Virus record (IMG/VR): IMGVR_UViG_3300038652_000164
Span: 1-23,229 of that record
DNA length: 23,229 nucleotides
Source of the DNA: a virus
Direction: 5' to 3' (one strand)
Below are positions 12,600-21,957 of the stretch, one piece after another (the stretch's first letter is position 1; each line of letters opens with the position of its first letter). A program made the position numbers and the translations under genes. The notes beneath the pieces were generated by a model, which saw only the letters and a program-made list of their open reading frames with translations, searched no databases and was not told where the DNA came from.

Positions 12600-14708
12600 A
12601 TGAGCCGCGATTTAACCAACTACGAATACGAAGGGCTAGTCCAACAGATCACTGATCTGTATAAAGACAAGCCTGGGTTTGGTGATGGGTATGATTCATC
12701 TACCGGACAATTACTTATTCAACTGTTAGCCGATATCACCGATAACCTCCATTTCATGTTGGAACGTCGATCACAAGAAGCATTCTCATCTATTGCACGA
12801 CTCGAAAGCAGTGTGTGGATGGCTGCCTCTAGTATAGGTTACGTACCTCGCCGTAGCGTAAGCGCGATGGGTAACTTGGAGCTTACACTTAAAAACAGTG
12901 ATGGTGGTACTGTCGTCGCTGAATACGATGTTCCGATTTCTTACGGAACTAAAGTGTTCTTTGATGGGGAAGAATTCATTGTCGCGGAAGATGCCACTAT
13001 TACTCAGGGGGAATCGAGCGTACAACTATCCATCAAAGAAGGAATTCAGAAATCAAAGAGCTATAATTTTGCTTCATCTCCTTTCTTTGAGGATGGGTTC
13101 TTAACCTTAGAAAATTATAACACAATCGAAGAGTTTTCACTTAGCATTTCTGGTGATAACGGTGAGCGTTATAACTACGTAGACGAAGTTGACTTGGATG
13201 GTTTTCGTGCAGGAGCACTTTCGTTTGCACCAACTAATTACCCTGGCTATGAGATCAGGTTTGATCGCAATGGAATGCGTGTTGTATTTGGTAATGGCAA
13301 GTTCGGTAAACGACCACAATCAAATGTCACGGTTTCATGGGTAGAATCAAAAGGATCGGGTGTTAGTATCATCAGAACAGGATTAGATTTTGCGTTCGAA
13401 TTGGATACTGTGAAAGACTCACGAACCACCATCCCATCGAAGAGTTACTTGTACTCACTAAAGAATACAACATCAATCAACGGAGGGAACAACTCTGAAA
13501 GTATCGAAGAAATTAGGGATAACATTGCTTCGTTCATTCGCTCAAATGATCGTGCAGTGACCAACTCTGATTATAAGTTCAGGGTCATGAAAAGTGGTCT
13601 TGGTGCTATAAAAGATGTGAACGTATACGGTGAGAGAGAAAACGACTCTATTATATTCACGATGAACAACGTGTATGCTACGTATGTGACGGAAGACCAA
13701 CTTCCATTGAATGAAACACAAAAACGTCAGCTTCGTGATTATATTGATCGTTACAAGGTCAACACAACCCATGTTGTTTTTAAAGAAGCAGTCAAAACAC
13801 CCATTCGCCTGGGGATTGATTTCAAACGACACCCGACCTTACCGATATCAAATCAGCATCTATATAAAGAATTACTGTCACGCGTTGACGAGTATTTTGC
13901 TGTTCACGTGGGAGTCATTGGTAAAGGTTTCCAATATTCGGAATTTGTTAGCTTTCTACAGAACCTAAAAATAAACTTCAATTCTATTACCTACAGCATG
14001 ACTGATTATGTCTATGTTACGGCTAGTGCATTCTTTCCCTTCAACGTACCCACCCCTGCGTATGATGGTATTGTGGAGTTGTCGTACAGTTACGTACCAA
14101 ATGCAACAGATACATGGAGTGTGGTAGTGGATGGGGTTACGTACTCAGTCCCAGTACAATTGAATGATAATGTGGAAACATTGGTGTTGAAGATGCGTCA
14201 GAAGATTTTCACAGGAACTCCCTATATGGTAGCCCTTGAAGAACCAAATCAACTACGCATTCGACACCCCAGCCCATCCGGTACGTTCACGGTATCTGTT
14301 GCGGCGGGGGATATGACCGAGTTCTGTATCTTCCGTCATTTACTTCAACTTCCACTTGCAACCGCTGGTGGAGTCACGGGGACAACACCACAACTTAAAG
14401 CGACAACCATGACGATCAAAGACGCTAACGATGTAGCATTGATGCAAGACGCTAACGGTAATGGGTTGTTTGAATCACTGGATGGTTATTTCTTCCCTGA
14501 TACGCTCATTGACTACCAAAAAGCTATCATGCAGCTACCAACCGTACCGAACGGTGGTTATTATGTTCAGTATCAGCAGAATGACTTTCAGAATTTTGAT
14601 GTCGCACTGGATGGCTATATAACATTCTCTTCATTCCCATCATGGGAAGCTGTACAGAACCCAGAAGGTTCTGCCGTATACTTCAGTTACATTAACATAA
14701 TGGATTAA
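12600..14708 (+). CDS. Baseplate wedge protein gp6/J-like
   Basis: This 702-residue protein is of the baseplate J / T4 gp6 family, the backbone dimer of each wedge. The N-terminus (about 1-90) has the helical pattern DYDS..GQLLIQLLADITDNLHFMLERR and SSVWMAASSIGYVPR (parts shown separately). The middle contains the Baseplate_J-type IRDNIASFIRSNDRAVTNSDY region (about 300-325), where helices precede 'avt..Dy' followed by a beta strand. The last 200 residues are beta-rich and probably wedge-contact domains. AAGGA is 9 bases before the ATG. Size is close to T4 gp6 (660 residues). Confident at the family level. Confidence 0.85.
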   Translation: MSRDLTNYEYEGLVQQITDLYKDKPGFGDGYDSSTGQLLIQLLADITDNLHFMLERRSQEAFSSIARLESSVWMAASSIGYVPRRSVSAMGNLELTLKNSDGGTVVAEYDVPISYGTKVFFDGEEFIVAEDATITQGESSVQLSIKEGIQKSKSYNFASSPFFEDGFLTLENYNTIEEFSLSISGDNGERYNYVDEVDLDGFRAGALSFAPTNYPGYEIRFDRNGMRVVFGNGKFGKRPQSNVTVSWVESKGSGVSIIRTGLDFAFELDTVKDSRTTIPSKSYLYSLKNTTSINGGNNSESIEEIRDNIASFIRSNDRAVTNSDYKFRVMKSGLGAIKDVNVYGERENDSIIFTMNNVYATYVTEDQLPLNETQKRQLRDYIDRYKVNTTHVVFKEAVKTPIRLGIDFKRHPTLPISNQHLYKELLSRVDEYFAVHVGVIGKGFQYSEFVSFLQNLKINFNSITYSMTDYVYVTASAFFPFNVPTPAYDGIVELSYSYVPNATDTWSVVVDGVTYSVPVQLNDNVETLVLKMRQKIFTGTPYMVALEEPNQLRIRHPSPSGTFTVSVAAGDMTEFCIFRHLLQLPLATAGGVTGTTPQLKATTMTIKDANDVALMQDANGNGLFESLDGYFFPDTLIDYQKAIMQLPTVPNGGYYVQYQQNDFQNFDVALDGYITFSSFPSWEAVQNPEGSAVYFSYINIMD

Positions 14709-14714
14709 AAATAT

Positions 14715-16430
14715 ATGTCGTATAAAGACACACTCATCAATCGAGTACCAGAATCATATCAACACCATGAAGGTGTCATTGATTATCTTTCTGTTGCGGG
14801 TGAATTATTTGATGAATACCAAGCAGCCATTGTTAATATGGACTCCTATCGGGATTTCAATGATGTTGATTCTCGTCGGATACGGCAGCTTGCTATTGAT
14901 TTCGGAATGAATTTCCCACGAAACATCAACGAAGAAACACAACGAAACATCATACGTGATATCCACGATATATACTCTCGCGTGGGGATAAAGAGATTTA
15001 CTGATTGGGTGTTTAGGCTCATTGGATGGGAGATCGATGTTCAGGAGGCATGGCTTCCTAATCCTAATCAATACGATCCCTCTATCGCAGATATTCATAA
15101 ACTCGATTCATACGGTAAGCCATCGGATGTAACAATCACCGATTTTTATAGTGCTGATTACCGTGCCTTCTATATAGGCGAATCTTATGTAGCTGATGAT
15201 GGTAATGTGTATTTCAGAGGAAGACGTTTCTTCGATAAAACAATCTCGATCGATCAGTTAGAAATTGTGGGTGAACATTACGATGAAATGACTAAGGTAA
15301 GAACGGAAGATAAAGTAGGTTCAACCCCGTATATATTTGTTAATGTCAAAGAAGAGAATTATACAAACTTCCTTAACTCATACGTGTACCAACCTACCGG
15401 AGAACTATATGGGTTTAACCCGTTAGAGCAATTTACGATCATTGAGAATATTCTTAATTATTTCGTGTATGATAGTTTTCGTCCCTCTCATGTGCGTGTG
15501 GTTATCATCGTCAAGACAGAAACGAACGAAGATTATCTTACTATATACGATGATGTGTCCACCAAGTACCTCAGTAAACCGCTTATCATGGAAGATGATG
15601 GAGTCGTGACATTAGAAGAAACATCCAGGCTCGACCACACCATTGTGTCGGGTGATTTGTTTATGTCCGGTACACCACCCCATCCATTTGGCAGGAAGAT
15701 GTCAATTGCACCCATTGATTCTGCTAAGTGGATTGGGGCTGATACTCTTCGTTATAGTTCATTGAGTGATGGGAGTGTTTACCGTTATCGAATTGACTCG
15801 GTGATGAATTTCCAACCAGTTCCTTTATCACGTACAAACGAATTCTCTTTTTATACACCAGACAAAGAAGAGTATGACTTCCGTTTGGTGTTTGCTACTG
15901 AAGATGATTTTCTTTCGGCACACATAGAGTTAGGAACATTAGAAGATGTATACGACTTTCCGTTCCCCGAAGATCATGAATCACTGTCCCTGTTATTTGA
16001 TCTAAAGACGGATTCATACGGGATTATGTCTAGTAGTTCTTCGACCGCTATCATCATACGAGAACCGACGACCGTAACTTCTAATGCGTTTGACCGTTCG
16101 GGTACAATGGTAATGGGCAACACAACCGATAGTGGAGTTACTTTTGCTGATGATTTCTTATTAAAAACCAATTTCAAAACCAATAGCTGCTCGGTTGTTA
16201 AGACATTATCCACATTTACCTATTATTCTGATCTAACGATCAAAGTCAAAGAGCACAACAGAAACCCATTATTCACTACATTGATGAATAATCCAGACAT
16301 CGGTGATCTCGATGATTTGGTAGATTGGAACACGATTATGTTCGTACCGAACATTCCACTGGGGTTTGACTTAGTAGTGGATACTAAATATCGAGCACAA
16401 CCTACGTGGGAGAACGACCCACGACCATGA
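14715..16430 (+). CDS. Baseplate protein, tail protein I / gp7-like
   Basis: This 571-residue protein follows gp6/J, where T4 gp7 or P2 gpI lies. Its first 110 residues are consistent with tail protein I: LPESYQ-like opening (VPESYQHHEG), helix to DSRRIRQLAIDFGMN, then RNIIRDIHDIYSRVGIKRFTDWVFRLIGWE, the 'kg....l..l..l.G' pattern. The remaining 450 residues are beta-rich and unassigned. The Shine-Dalgarno is weak (only GGA, embedded in an A-rich leader), so translation may rely on coupling to the preceding gene six bases away. Its stop overlaps the ATG at 16427, but the next gene probably starts at 16439. Confidence 0.65.
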   Translation: MSYKDTLINRVPESYQHHEGVIDYLSVAGELFDEYQAAIVNMDSYRDFNDVDSRRIRQLAIDFGMNFPRNINEETQRNIIRDIHDIYSRVGIKRFTDWVFRLIGWEIDVQEAWLPNPNQYDPSIADIHKLDSYGKPSDVTITDFYSADYRAFYIGESYVADDGNVYFRGRRFFDKTISIDQLEIVGEHYDEMTKVRTEDKVGSTPYIFVNVKEENYTNFLNSYVYQPTGELYGFNPLEQFTIIENILNYFVYDSFRPSHVRVVIIVKTETNEDYLTIYDDVSTKYLSKPLIMEDDGVVTLEETSRLDHTIVSGDLFMSGTPPHPFGRKMSIAPIDSAKWIGADTLRYSSLSDGSVYRYRIDSVMNFQPVPLSRTNEFSFYTPDKEEYDFRLVFATEDDFLSAHIELGTLEDVYDFPFPEDHESLSLLFDLKTDSYGIMSSSSSTAIIIREPTTVTSNAFDRSGTMVMGNTTDSGVTFADDFLLKTNFKTNSCSVVKTLSTFTYYSDLTIKVKEHNRNPLFTTLMNNPDIGDLDDLVDWNTIMFVPNIPLGFDLVVDTKYRAQPTWENDPRP

Positions 16431-16438
16431 GGAATACT

Positions 16439-17860
16439 ATGAATAATATGTATGGTGGATCAGTCGTAATTCAAACCATCGATAGGAAAACAGGCGATAT
16501 CTTAGATGAATTTGGGCCTGAATCTAATATGGTTCTTGACCAAGGAGCGACGGTTCTATGGAAGCGTCTTTCAACATCCGACAGTGCCAGTCAGTCTAAA
16601 TTTTCATCTATTGCCATTGGCACCGATTTTGGTGATGTCTTGGATTGGAGTTCTTTTAACCCAGAACCACCCAACCGTGATATGACAGAAGACGATCAAG
16701 ACGTTATCTATTTTGTTCCTGTGGCGAACATGGAGTATACGTATCCAGACAGGAATGTCATTCAGGTCATCGGTCTTATTGATGGCGTACAGGCGATGAA
16801 TCAGAGTTTCCCTACTTCATTCGATGCCGAGTTTTCATCTGCCACATTACGAGTGGGTGATAATAAAGCATTTGCCTATAAGCGCTTTCCGGCGCGTTAC
16901 ATCACACGCGATGTTGATATCCGTATCATTTGGACACTGACGATGCAGAATGCTCGCACTTTCTGTGGTTTTCAAACACCAACAGACTCCGGTGTTTCTT
17001 CTTTGTATATTGCCAACCAGATTGAATTAATAAAAATCGATACGAATGGCGAAGAAGAGTGGAAGTATACCCCTCATGCGAATCGCATCACCGCCGTGTC
17101 CGCCGATATGTCCAATTATGTATATACAGGCGATGAAACCGGGTTGACTCAGAAGAATTCCAATCAACGAACCTTGATATGGCAAAACCTTCAAACCAAT
17201 TTAGACTTCCCTAATGCAGAACTCTCAAATGTCATTTATGATGACAGGGGCAATATCTATACCTCAGCACTGAACGGAGAGGTTAAGAAACTCACGGAAA
17301 ACGGAGGTCAGATTTGGCGTTATCATGACGAAGTAAGTGAGTTCGTTTATGTATATGGTGTTGATAGTGACTACTGGGCTTATGTCTATAACCCCCAACG
17401 AGATTATATTGTTCGAGTTGACCCCAATGGCATTATTGATGAACTGAATCAAGGAGAACACCCTTCTGCGATAACCGATGCAGTTGTTGATTCTGATGGG
17501 ATGTCCTTCACTATTTCAGCCGACCAAACAATTCGGGTGTTTAGTAATATGGGTGAACTCCTGTTAAGCAGCCCGACCACAAATATCCCCACGTCTGTCA
17601 GTCTGAGAGGAAAGACATCTATTGTTGTTGGGTTTACTTCTGGTGCTGTGTCCGTATATGACTATTCATTGAACGAAATATGGACGACCATATTAACCAA
17701 TCCTGTATCTAATGTAGTGATTGATTCTGATGGTGCAGTGTATGCGTCGGTGTTAAATACAAATGACACATATAAACTATCCCCTACTGGAACAGTGGAA
17801 TGGAGTTATAAGGCATTGGCCCCCATTAGTGCGATAGCCGTTGATAGGACAACTACATAA
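16439..17860 (+). CDS. Tail protein with seven-bladed propeller, copy 1
   Basis: This 473-residue protein has an N-terminal domain (about 1-180, ending IRIIWTLTMQN) shared with the next gene. A predicted seven-bladed propeller of PQQ/WD40-like repeats follows, about 40 residues each. Blades show 'v.vd..g.iYt...dg.v.k++..G...W.y': examples are NIYTSALNGEVKKL, GGQIWRYHD and GTVEWSYKA. No catalytic residues or propeller enzyme motif are seen, so a binding role on the tail is inferred. The ATG at 16439 has AGGA 5 bases upstream; ATG 16427 overlaps the previous stop but its ribosome site is too distant. Likely baseplate-attached host-contact protein or fibre connector. Confidence 0.55.
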   Translation: MNNMYGGSVVIQTIDRKTGDILDEFGPESNMVLDQGATVLWKRLSTSDSASQSKFSSIAIGTDFGDVLDWSSFNPEPPNRDMTEDDQDVIYFVPVANMEYTYPDRNVIQVIGLIDGVQAMNQSFPTSFDAEFSSATLRVGDNKAFAYKRFPARYITRDVDIRIIWTLTMQNARTFCGFQTPTDSGVSSLYIANQIELIKIDTNGEEEWKYTPHANRITAVSADMSNYVYTGDETGLTQKNSNQRTLIWQNLQTNLDFPNAELSNVIYDDRGNIYTSALNGEVKKLTENGGQIWRYHDEVSEFVYVYGVDSDYWAYVYNPQRDYIVRVDPNGIIDELNQGEHPSAITDAVVDSDGMSFTISADQTIRVFSNMGELLLSSPTTNIPTSVSLRGKTSIVVGFTSGAVSVYDYSLNEIWTTILTNPVSNVVIDSDGAVYASVLNTNDTYKLSPTGTVEWSYKALAPISAIAVDRTTT

Positions 17861-19362
17861 TGATGAGATATAATGATCGACAGATTGGGGGGATCAACGG
17901 GGTTCTTTCAATCAAAACAATATGCAAAGAAACAGGTCAAGTCCTTGATGTTTTTAAGGACAAGAACGTCATCACCCTTGATGGTATGAGTAAGCTATGG
18001 GAGAGAATGGCTGGTAACGGTGATATCATTTCCCATTTCGTTTTGGGTTCCGACTATGGTGTAGAAGAAGGGGGTGATTGGAACATCTTTGCTCCCAAGC
18101 CTGCCGAAAACTCATACAACACCGAAAATCAATTTGCTATTTATAGTGATGCCCCCGTGAATACGGTATTTGAATACCCATCCATCACCGAGTTACAAGT
18201 AGGTACGTTGCTTAATGGGGAGCGTATCATTGATGAACTGTTCCCAGATGAAGTGACAGTACGCTATAACTCTGCATCCATTCGGTTTGGTGATGACACG
18301 ATTTTCTCGTACAAACGATTTCCTGTCCGTTCTATATCTCGTCTTGTAGATGTTCAGATTCTATGGACATTCACCTTAGTAGACAGTGCATTGTTTGATT
18401 GTGGGATAGTTGACCCACCATTAGTTGACCCAATACCGGATCACTCATTGGGTATCAGTGTATATGCTGGGTATTGGGGTGATAATTCCATCCACAAGAT
18501 CGATGATGATGCCAACCCGCTATGGGTGTACAATGGACATACTGATTGGGTTAACGATATCAAAGTGAATAACCAGTATCTATTTTCGGTCGGTCGTGAT
18601 CTCAGTTTGCATGTGCTCAATACCGTCGATGGTACTCCTTTCAATATAATCCCAATGGCACATGCTTCTGTTATTAATCGTATATTGATCGATGGTGATC
18701 GTGTGGTTACTGTTGCAAATGACAGCCATGTCAAGAAGTGGAACTATGTGGATGGTGAAACTGTATGGGACTATTCACCCACAGTAAGTTCAAATGCGAT
18801 GGCGATTGTTAAGTCGGCATCCAATGGCAGCTACTACGTGGCCTACCGAGACGGTAATATCGTTCAGTTAAACTCCGAAACGGGTGCTGAACAAAACATC
18901 ATATCACTCGGTTATGAGATTGTTGAAATCGAAATAACACCTGAAAATGATTTGTTGGTTTCCTTTCTTGATGACAGTGTGGGTGGTTTGGCGTATGCAG
19001 TGATTCGATACTCAACAACATTCAATAATACTCAGCTAACCATCGATGATTATGATGACTATAGTTTCAGGATTATATACGACACGACAGGCAATGACAC
19101 GGCCCCTGATTTTTATATTGGTTCTGATGTAAAGACGGTAAGGCGATATACCAGGACAGGTCTACTCGTATGGGAATTTGATCGGCACACCGATATTATT
19201 CGTGGCATGGATATGGATCAATTTGGTTATCTGTACACAGGTAGCCTTGACCAAACAGTACGTAAGATAACTCCGAATGGTAATCAGGTGTGGGCTTATA
19301 CCGCAAATGAAAATCCACCATCATGTATCGCCGTAAGCATTAGTCCCGAAACAACACCATAA
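17860..19362 (+). CDS. Tail protein with seven-bladed propeller, copy 2
   Basis: This 500-residue paralogue of the previous gene product has the same architecture. Shared N-terminal landmarks are GG-.V.SI-T (GVLSIKTICKETGQVLDVF versus VVIQTIDRKTGDILDEF), SASIRFGDDTIFSYKRFPVRSISR versus SATLRVGDNKAFAYKRFPARYITR (split for reading), and VQILWTFTL. The propeller again has seven blades, with WD-like elements such as GHTDWVNDIKV, SVGRDLSLHVL, YTGSLDQTVRKI and NQVWAYTA. Blade 5 is longer. ATG 17860 overlaps the previous stop by one base, with AGGA 10 bases upstream. An adjacent ATG at 17863 is an alternative. Role as for copy 1. Confidence 0.55.
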   Translation: MMRYNDRQIGGINGVLSIKTICKETGQVLDVFKDKNVITLDGMSKLWERMAGNGDIISHFVLGSDYGVEEGGDWNIFAPKPAENSYNTENQFAIYSDAPVNTVFEYPSITELQVGTLLNGERIIDELFPDEVTVRYNSASIRFGDDTIFSYKRFPVRSISRLVDVQILWTFTLVDSALFDCGIVDPPLVDPIPDHSLGISVYAGYWGDNSIHKIDDDANPLWVYNGHTDWVNDIKVNNQYLFSVGRDLSLHVLNTVDGTPFNIIPMAHASVINRILIDGDRVVTVANDSHVKKWNYVDGETVWDYSPTVSSNAMAIVKSASNGSYYVAYRDGNIVQLNSETGAEQNIISLGYEIVEIEITPENDLLVSFLDDSVGGLAYAVIRYSTTFNNTQLTIDDYDDYSFRIIYDTTGNDTAPDFYIGSDVKTVRRYTRTGLLVWEFDRHTDIIRGMDMDQFGYLYTGSLDQTVRKITPNGNQVWAYTANENPPSCIAVSISPETTP

Positions 19363-19379
19363 ATTGAGGTTAACATAAA

Positions 19380-20249
19380 ATGCCAGTATATGATTACACA
19401 AAACGAATAGCCGAATTGGGGACACTTGATACTCTTGCAGATAATGATGAAATTATCATTGTTGATAAGAGTGACTTGAGTGGAACACCAAATGGAACGG
19501 ATAAGAAAGTTATCCCCCGTACTATCGTCGAGCAAGCGAATGTCCGGCCAGCCAATAATCTAACGGTTAGTAAGAAACTAACAGAGTGGTTGGGTGACTT
19601 TAATCAGGCGATTACTTCCGTTCAAGAAAAAGTACAAGACGCCACAACCACCCAGAAGGGTATCTCGCGGCTTGCGAGTGATTCGGAGGCCATAGCACAA
19701 GTCAGCAGTACAACGTCGCTTACGCCTGCTAATCTGGCGAGTATGGGTGCAACCGAAGAACGCACTGGTCTTGTGAAACTTCTTTCTAGTAGTGACCTTC
19801 TTACTAACATGACGAATGATCGATTAGCCGTAACAGCGAGTACCCTTTTTGCTGGGTTGTTCTCTGATAGTATCTTCGGGACGGATTCGTTTGTGTTTCG
19901 GATTCCAACCAAAAATTCAGACGATGATACGGTTACTCATCTAACGGTACAGTATGGACAGAGGGAAATTAACAGTGTCGCTTCTACGAACCGCCCAGAA
20001 TCAAACTTCAACCATATCCATCCATTTATAGATATCGGGGTTACTTTTCCACAGGAATTCGAGAATCGATGCCTGATGGTTATCCCTATGGGATATAACG
20101 TCAACTCGGTGTATGAAGAAGGCACCGAATTTGTATACCGAGAGCTGACATCGACCATAGCCACCGCCACCATACGTGCATCACGGATAGAAGGCGACAA
20201 CACAACAGGCGAACGAATCGGTGTTAAATACATTGCCATAGGATATTAA
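19380..20249 (+). CDS. Tail fibre protein with gp37-type repeats
   Basis: This 289-residue fibre-like protein has an N-terminal part of about 80 residues that may attach it. Two fibre repeats follow: TTQKGISRLAS...AIAQVSSTTSLTPANLASM and EERTGLVKLLSSSDLLTNMTNDRLAVTASTL (parts), the phage tail-fibre repeat pattern 'T..GI..LA....a..G......altp..La'. The last 120 residues end in GVKYIAIGY, like the WIAIG/YIAIG tips of receptor-binding domains. A GAGG ribosome site lies 10 bases before the ATG. It is short for a fibre and may form a tip or short trimeric fibre. Confidence 0.65.
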   Translation: MPVYDYTKRIAELGTLDTLADNDEIIIVDKSDLSGTPNGTDKKVIPRTIVEQANVRPANNLTVSKKLTEWLGDFNQAITSVQEKVQDATTTQKGISRLASDSEAIAQVSSTTSLTPANLASMGATEERTGLVKLLSSSDLLTNMTNDRLAVTASTLFAGLFSDSIFGTDSFVFRIPTKNSDDDTVTHLTVQYGQREINSVASTNRPESNFNHIHPFIDIGVTFPQEFENRCLMVIPMGYNVNSVYEEGTEFVYRELTSTIATATIRASRIEGDNTTGERIGVKYIAIGY

Positions 20250-20253
20250 TACC

Positions 20254-21426
20254 ATGTTGGAAGTAGAAACCATACAAAACACATTCAGTAATGTTAGCGA
20301 TGATCCCAAGTGGATAATCGATGAGTTTCGTGATCTTGTTCAAATACCACTAACACAAATACCAATGGATCATCACCCGACCACAGGCGAATCACTTGGT
20401 GTATTGTGTGAGCCTCCTTCTACCAACTTTTACCCATATGCAATGGGTATGAGTAACGGGTTAACCAACTCAAACGGCGTATCATTGGTTGAAACCGTGG
20501 GTGCTAACAATATGCTGTTTTTTCCGAAAGCACTCCGATTCGATGGTTCTGTTGCAGAGAAGTCTACATCGTTTTCGTTCGACACTCCGAAGTCATGGTT
20601 CTACGTTGGTATTAGCTTTTTCATGAAATTCCCTGATGGGGGGACAAAGCCAACATACGGTAGGAGTTATTTCAACGGGACTGATTTTCATTTTATGATT
20701 AACGGACTGGAAGTTATTGAGGCATCCGGCGAAGTGAGAATCGACGAGTTGGTGGATGGAAGTTATTGGGTTCGTGCGAGAATTAAATCACCATCACGCC
20801 CTGTCAATGAAATCACCATCGGTAATAGTAAATGGCAAAGTAACCGAACATTCCTGATTACCGGGTTACAGATTGAGCCTTATATGGTTACGTCCCCTAT
20901 ATTAACCAATGGAGAAGTAGAAGTTAGAAGTGGTAATCATCTTCGATTCAACGGAGACTACTTCAAGACGGTTAACCCAGAACAAGGAACACTCGAAGTT
21001 TCTTATTCATTGAAGCATGGGAGTGTCGGGTCAATTATCACCGCATCATCGGTTTATGACGATTGGGAGATTGGGCATATTGGTGAATGGTATGATAACC
21101 CAGAGAAAGAACCAATGACGTATGTAATTGATGTAACCAATGACGCCTATTCTTTTTCAAATTTTGATGATCCCACAATTGATTCATTACGTCGGTGGAA
21201 TGAAACTAACAAGATCAAGTTTACTTACAGCGCCTATGGCAATCGGTTTATCAAGAACGATAGCCTCATTTACAAACATAAGAATTTCAACTCAAATAAA
21301 AATAATATGCCACCTACTGTCTATTCATTAGGTATTTCCCGAAACGGAACCCATATCAATGGTTACATAGAATCATTTGATATACGAGGAAGAGCATTAA
21401 CGGACAAGGAGATGGTGAATGGGTGA
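20254..21426 (+). CDS. Concanavalin/LamG-like tail protein
   Basis: In this 390-residue protein, the PPSTNFYPYAMGMS region near residue 55 resembles the opening of phage lectin-like proteins. The C-terminal half (about 225-390) has LRFNGDYFKT followed by strand-rich sequence, and it closes with YSLGISRNGTHINGYIESFDIRGRALTDKEM (parts). That closing pattern, 'G.I..f.iy.+.LT+.E', is typical of LamG/concanavalin A-like domains that bind carbohydrate. A role in binding surface polysaccharide is therefore inferred. AGGA (20240-20243) precedes the ATG by about 10 bases. The end overlaps the next ATG by 8 bases. Confidence 0.5.
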   Translation: MLEVETIQNTFSNVSDDPKWIIDEFRDLVQIPLTQIPMDHHPTTGESLGVLCEPPSTNFYPYAMGMSNGLTNSNGVSLVETVGANNMLFFPKALRFDGSVAEKSTSFSFDTPKSWFYVGISFFMKFPDGGTKPTYGRSYFNGTDFHFMINGLEVIEASGEVRIDELVDGSYWVRARIKSPSRPVNEITIGNSKWQSNRTFLITGLQIEPYMVTSPILTNGEVEVRSGNHLRFNGDYFKTVNPEQGTLEVSYSLKHGSVGSIITASSVYDDWEIGHIGEWYDNPEKEPMTYVIDVTNDAYSFSNFDDPTIDSLRRWNETNKIKFTYSAYGNRFIKNDSLIYKHKNFNSNKNNMPPTVYSLGISRNGTHINGYIESFDIRGRALTDKEMVNG

Positions 21427-21928
21427 TGTATTCAAGAAGAAGAGGCGTGCAGAAATGTATAATTATTCCCGCCCAAAAATTGCATATTATGAGAATGAAG
21501 CGGGCGCTACTGTCTCATCTCCACCAAATGCACTCATGATTGAATATAAAGATGGGTATCCATACGGGTTAAAACTCGGAAATGGTGATTATTTACAAAT
21601 CCCCCTGGACACCGAATCTCCTTGGACATCGGATACCGGAACCATGATATTAGTGATGAACGCACCCAGTGGTGTTGAATTTGCTAAGTCGGGTGATTTG
21701 GTTGTGAGTGGTGTTGGCGCAATGAAGACATATATCATCAATGTTCCTGTTGGTGTGGTTCTTGATAATTTAATTGAAGTTTCATTTAATCGAAATATAT
21801 TAACGGAACCAGAGAACGCACATATTCTGATGGTTAAATATTACAAGGAAACAATTGATTTTTCTCCATATACAGAGTTTGAAGCTATGGAAGAACTTAA
21901 TCTTTTCACGCACGGAATTTGGTCTTAA
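21419..21928 (+). CDS. Small LamG-like tail protein
   Basis: This 169-residue protein begins inside the end of the preceding gene (8-base overlap) with AAGGAG 7 bases before the ATG. LKLGNGDYLQIPL at about 58-70 resembles LRFNGDYFKTV in the previous protein. The ending EFEAMEELNLFTHGIWS recalls the 'T..E...L...L' tail of LamG-type domains. It is probably a reduced, single-domain lectin-like relative. No signal peptide, membrane segment or catalytic motif is seen. It could form part of a complex with the larger lectin-like protein or cap the fibre. Assignment is weak but the gene itself is clear. Confidence 0.5.
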   Translation: MGDVFKKKRRAEMYNYSRPKIAYYENEAGATVSSPPNALMIEYKDGYPYGLKLGNGDYLQIPLDTESPWTSDTGTMILVMNAPSGVEFAKSGDLVVSGVGAMKTYIINVPVGVVLDNLIEVSFNRNILTEPENAHILMVKYYKETIDFSPYTEFEAMEELNLFTHGIWS

Positions 21929-21931
21929 ATA
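21924..21931 (+). promoter_or_regulatory. Late-promoter-like octamer CTTAAATA
   Basis: CTTAAATA matches six of eight bases of TATAAATA and ends 27 nt before the ATG at 21958, the same spacing as before gp25. It overlaps the stop of the preceding gene. No hairpin is formed with the downstream start. The match is weaker than at 1769 and 12170. Confidence 0.35.
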
Positions 21932-21957
21932 GTACAAAACGATATGGAGATAGAGAT

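Noticed and set aside
19358-19365. Late-promoter-like CATAAATT before the first fibre gene
   Set aside because: It ends only 15 nt before the ATG. A T4-type start site would fall after the GAGG ribosome site, leaving a leader without it.
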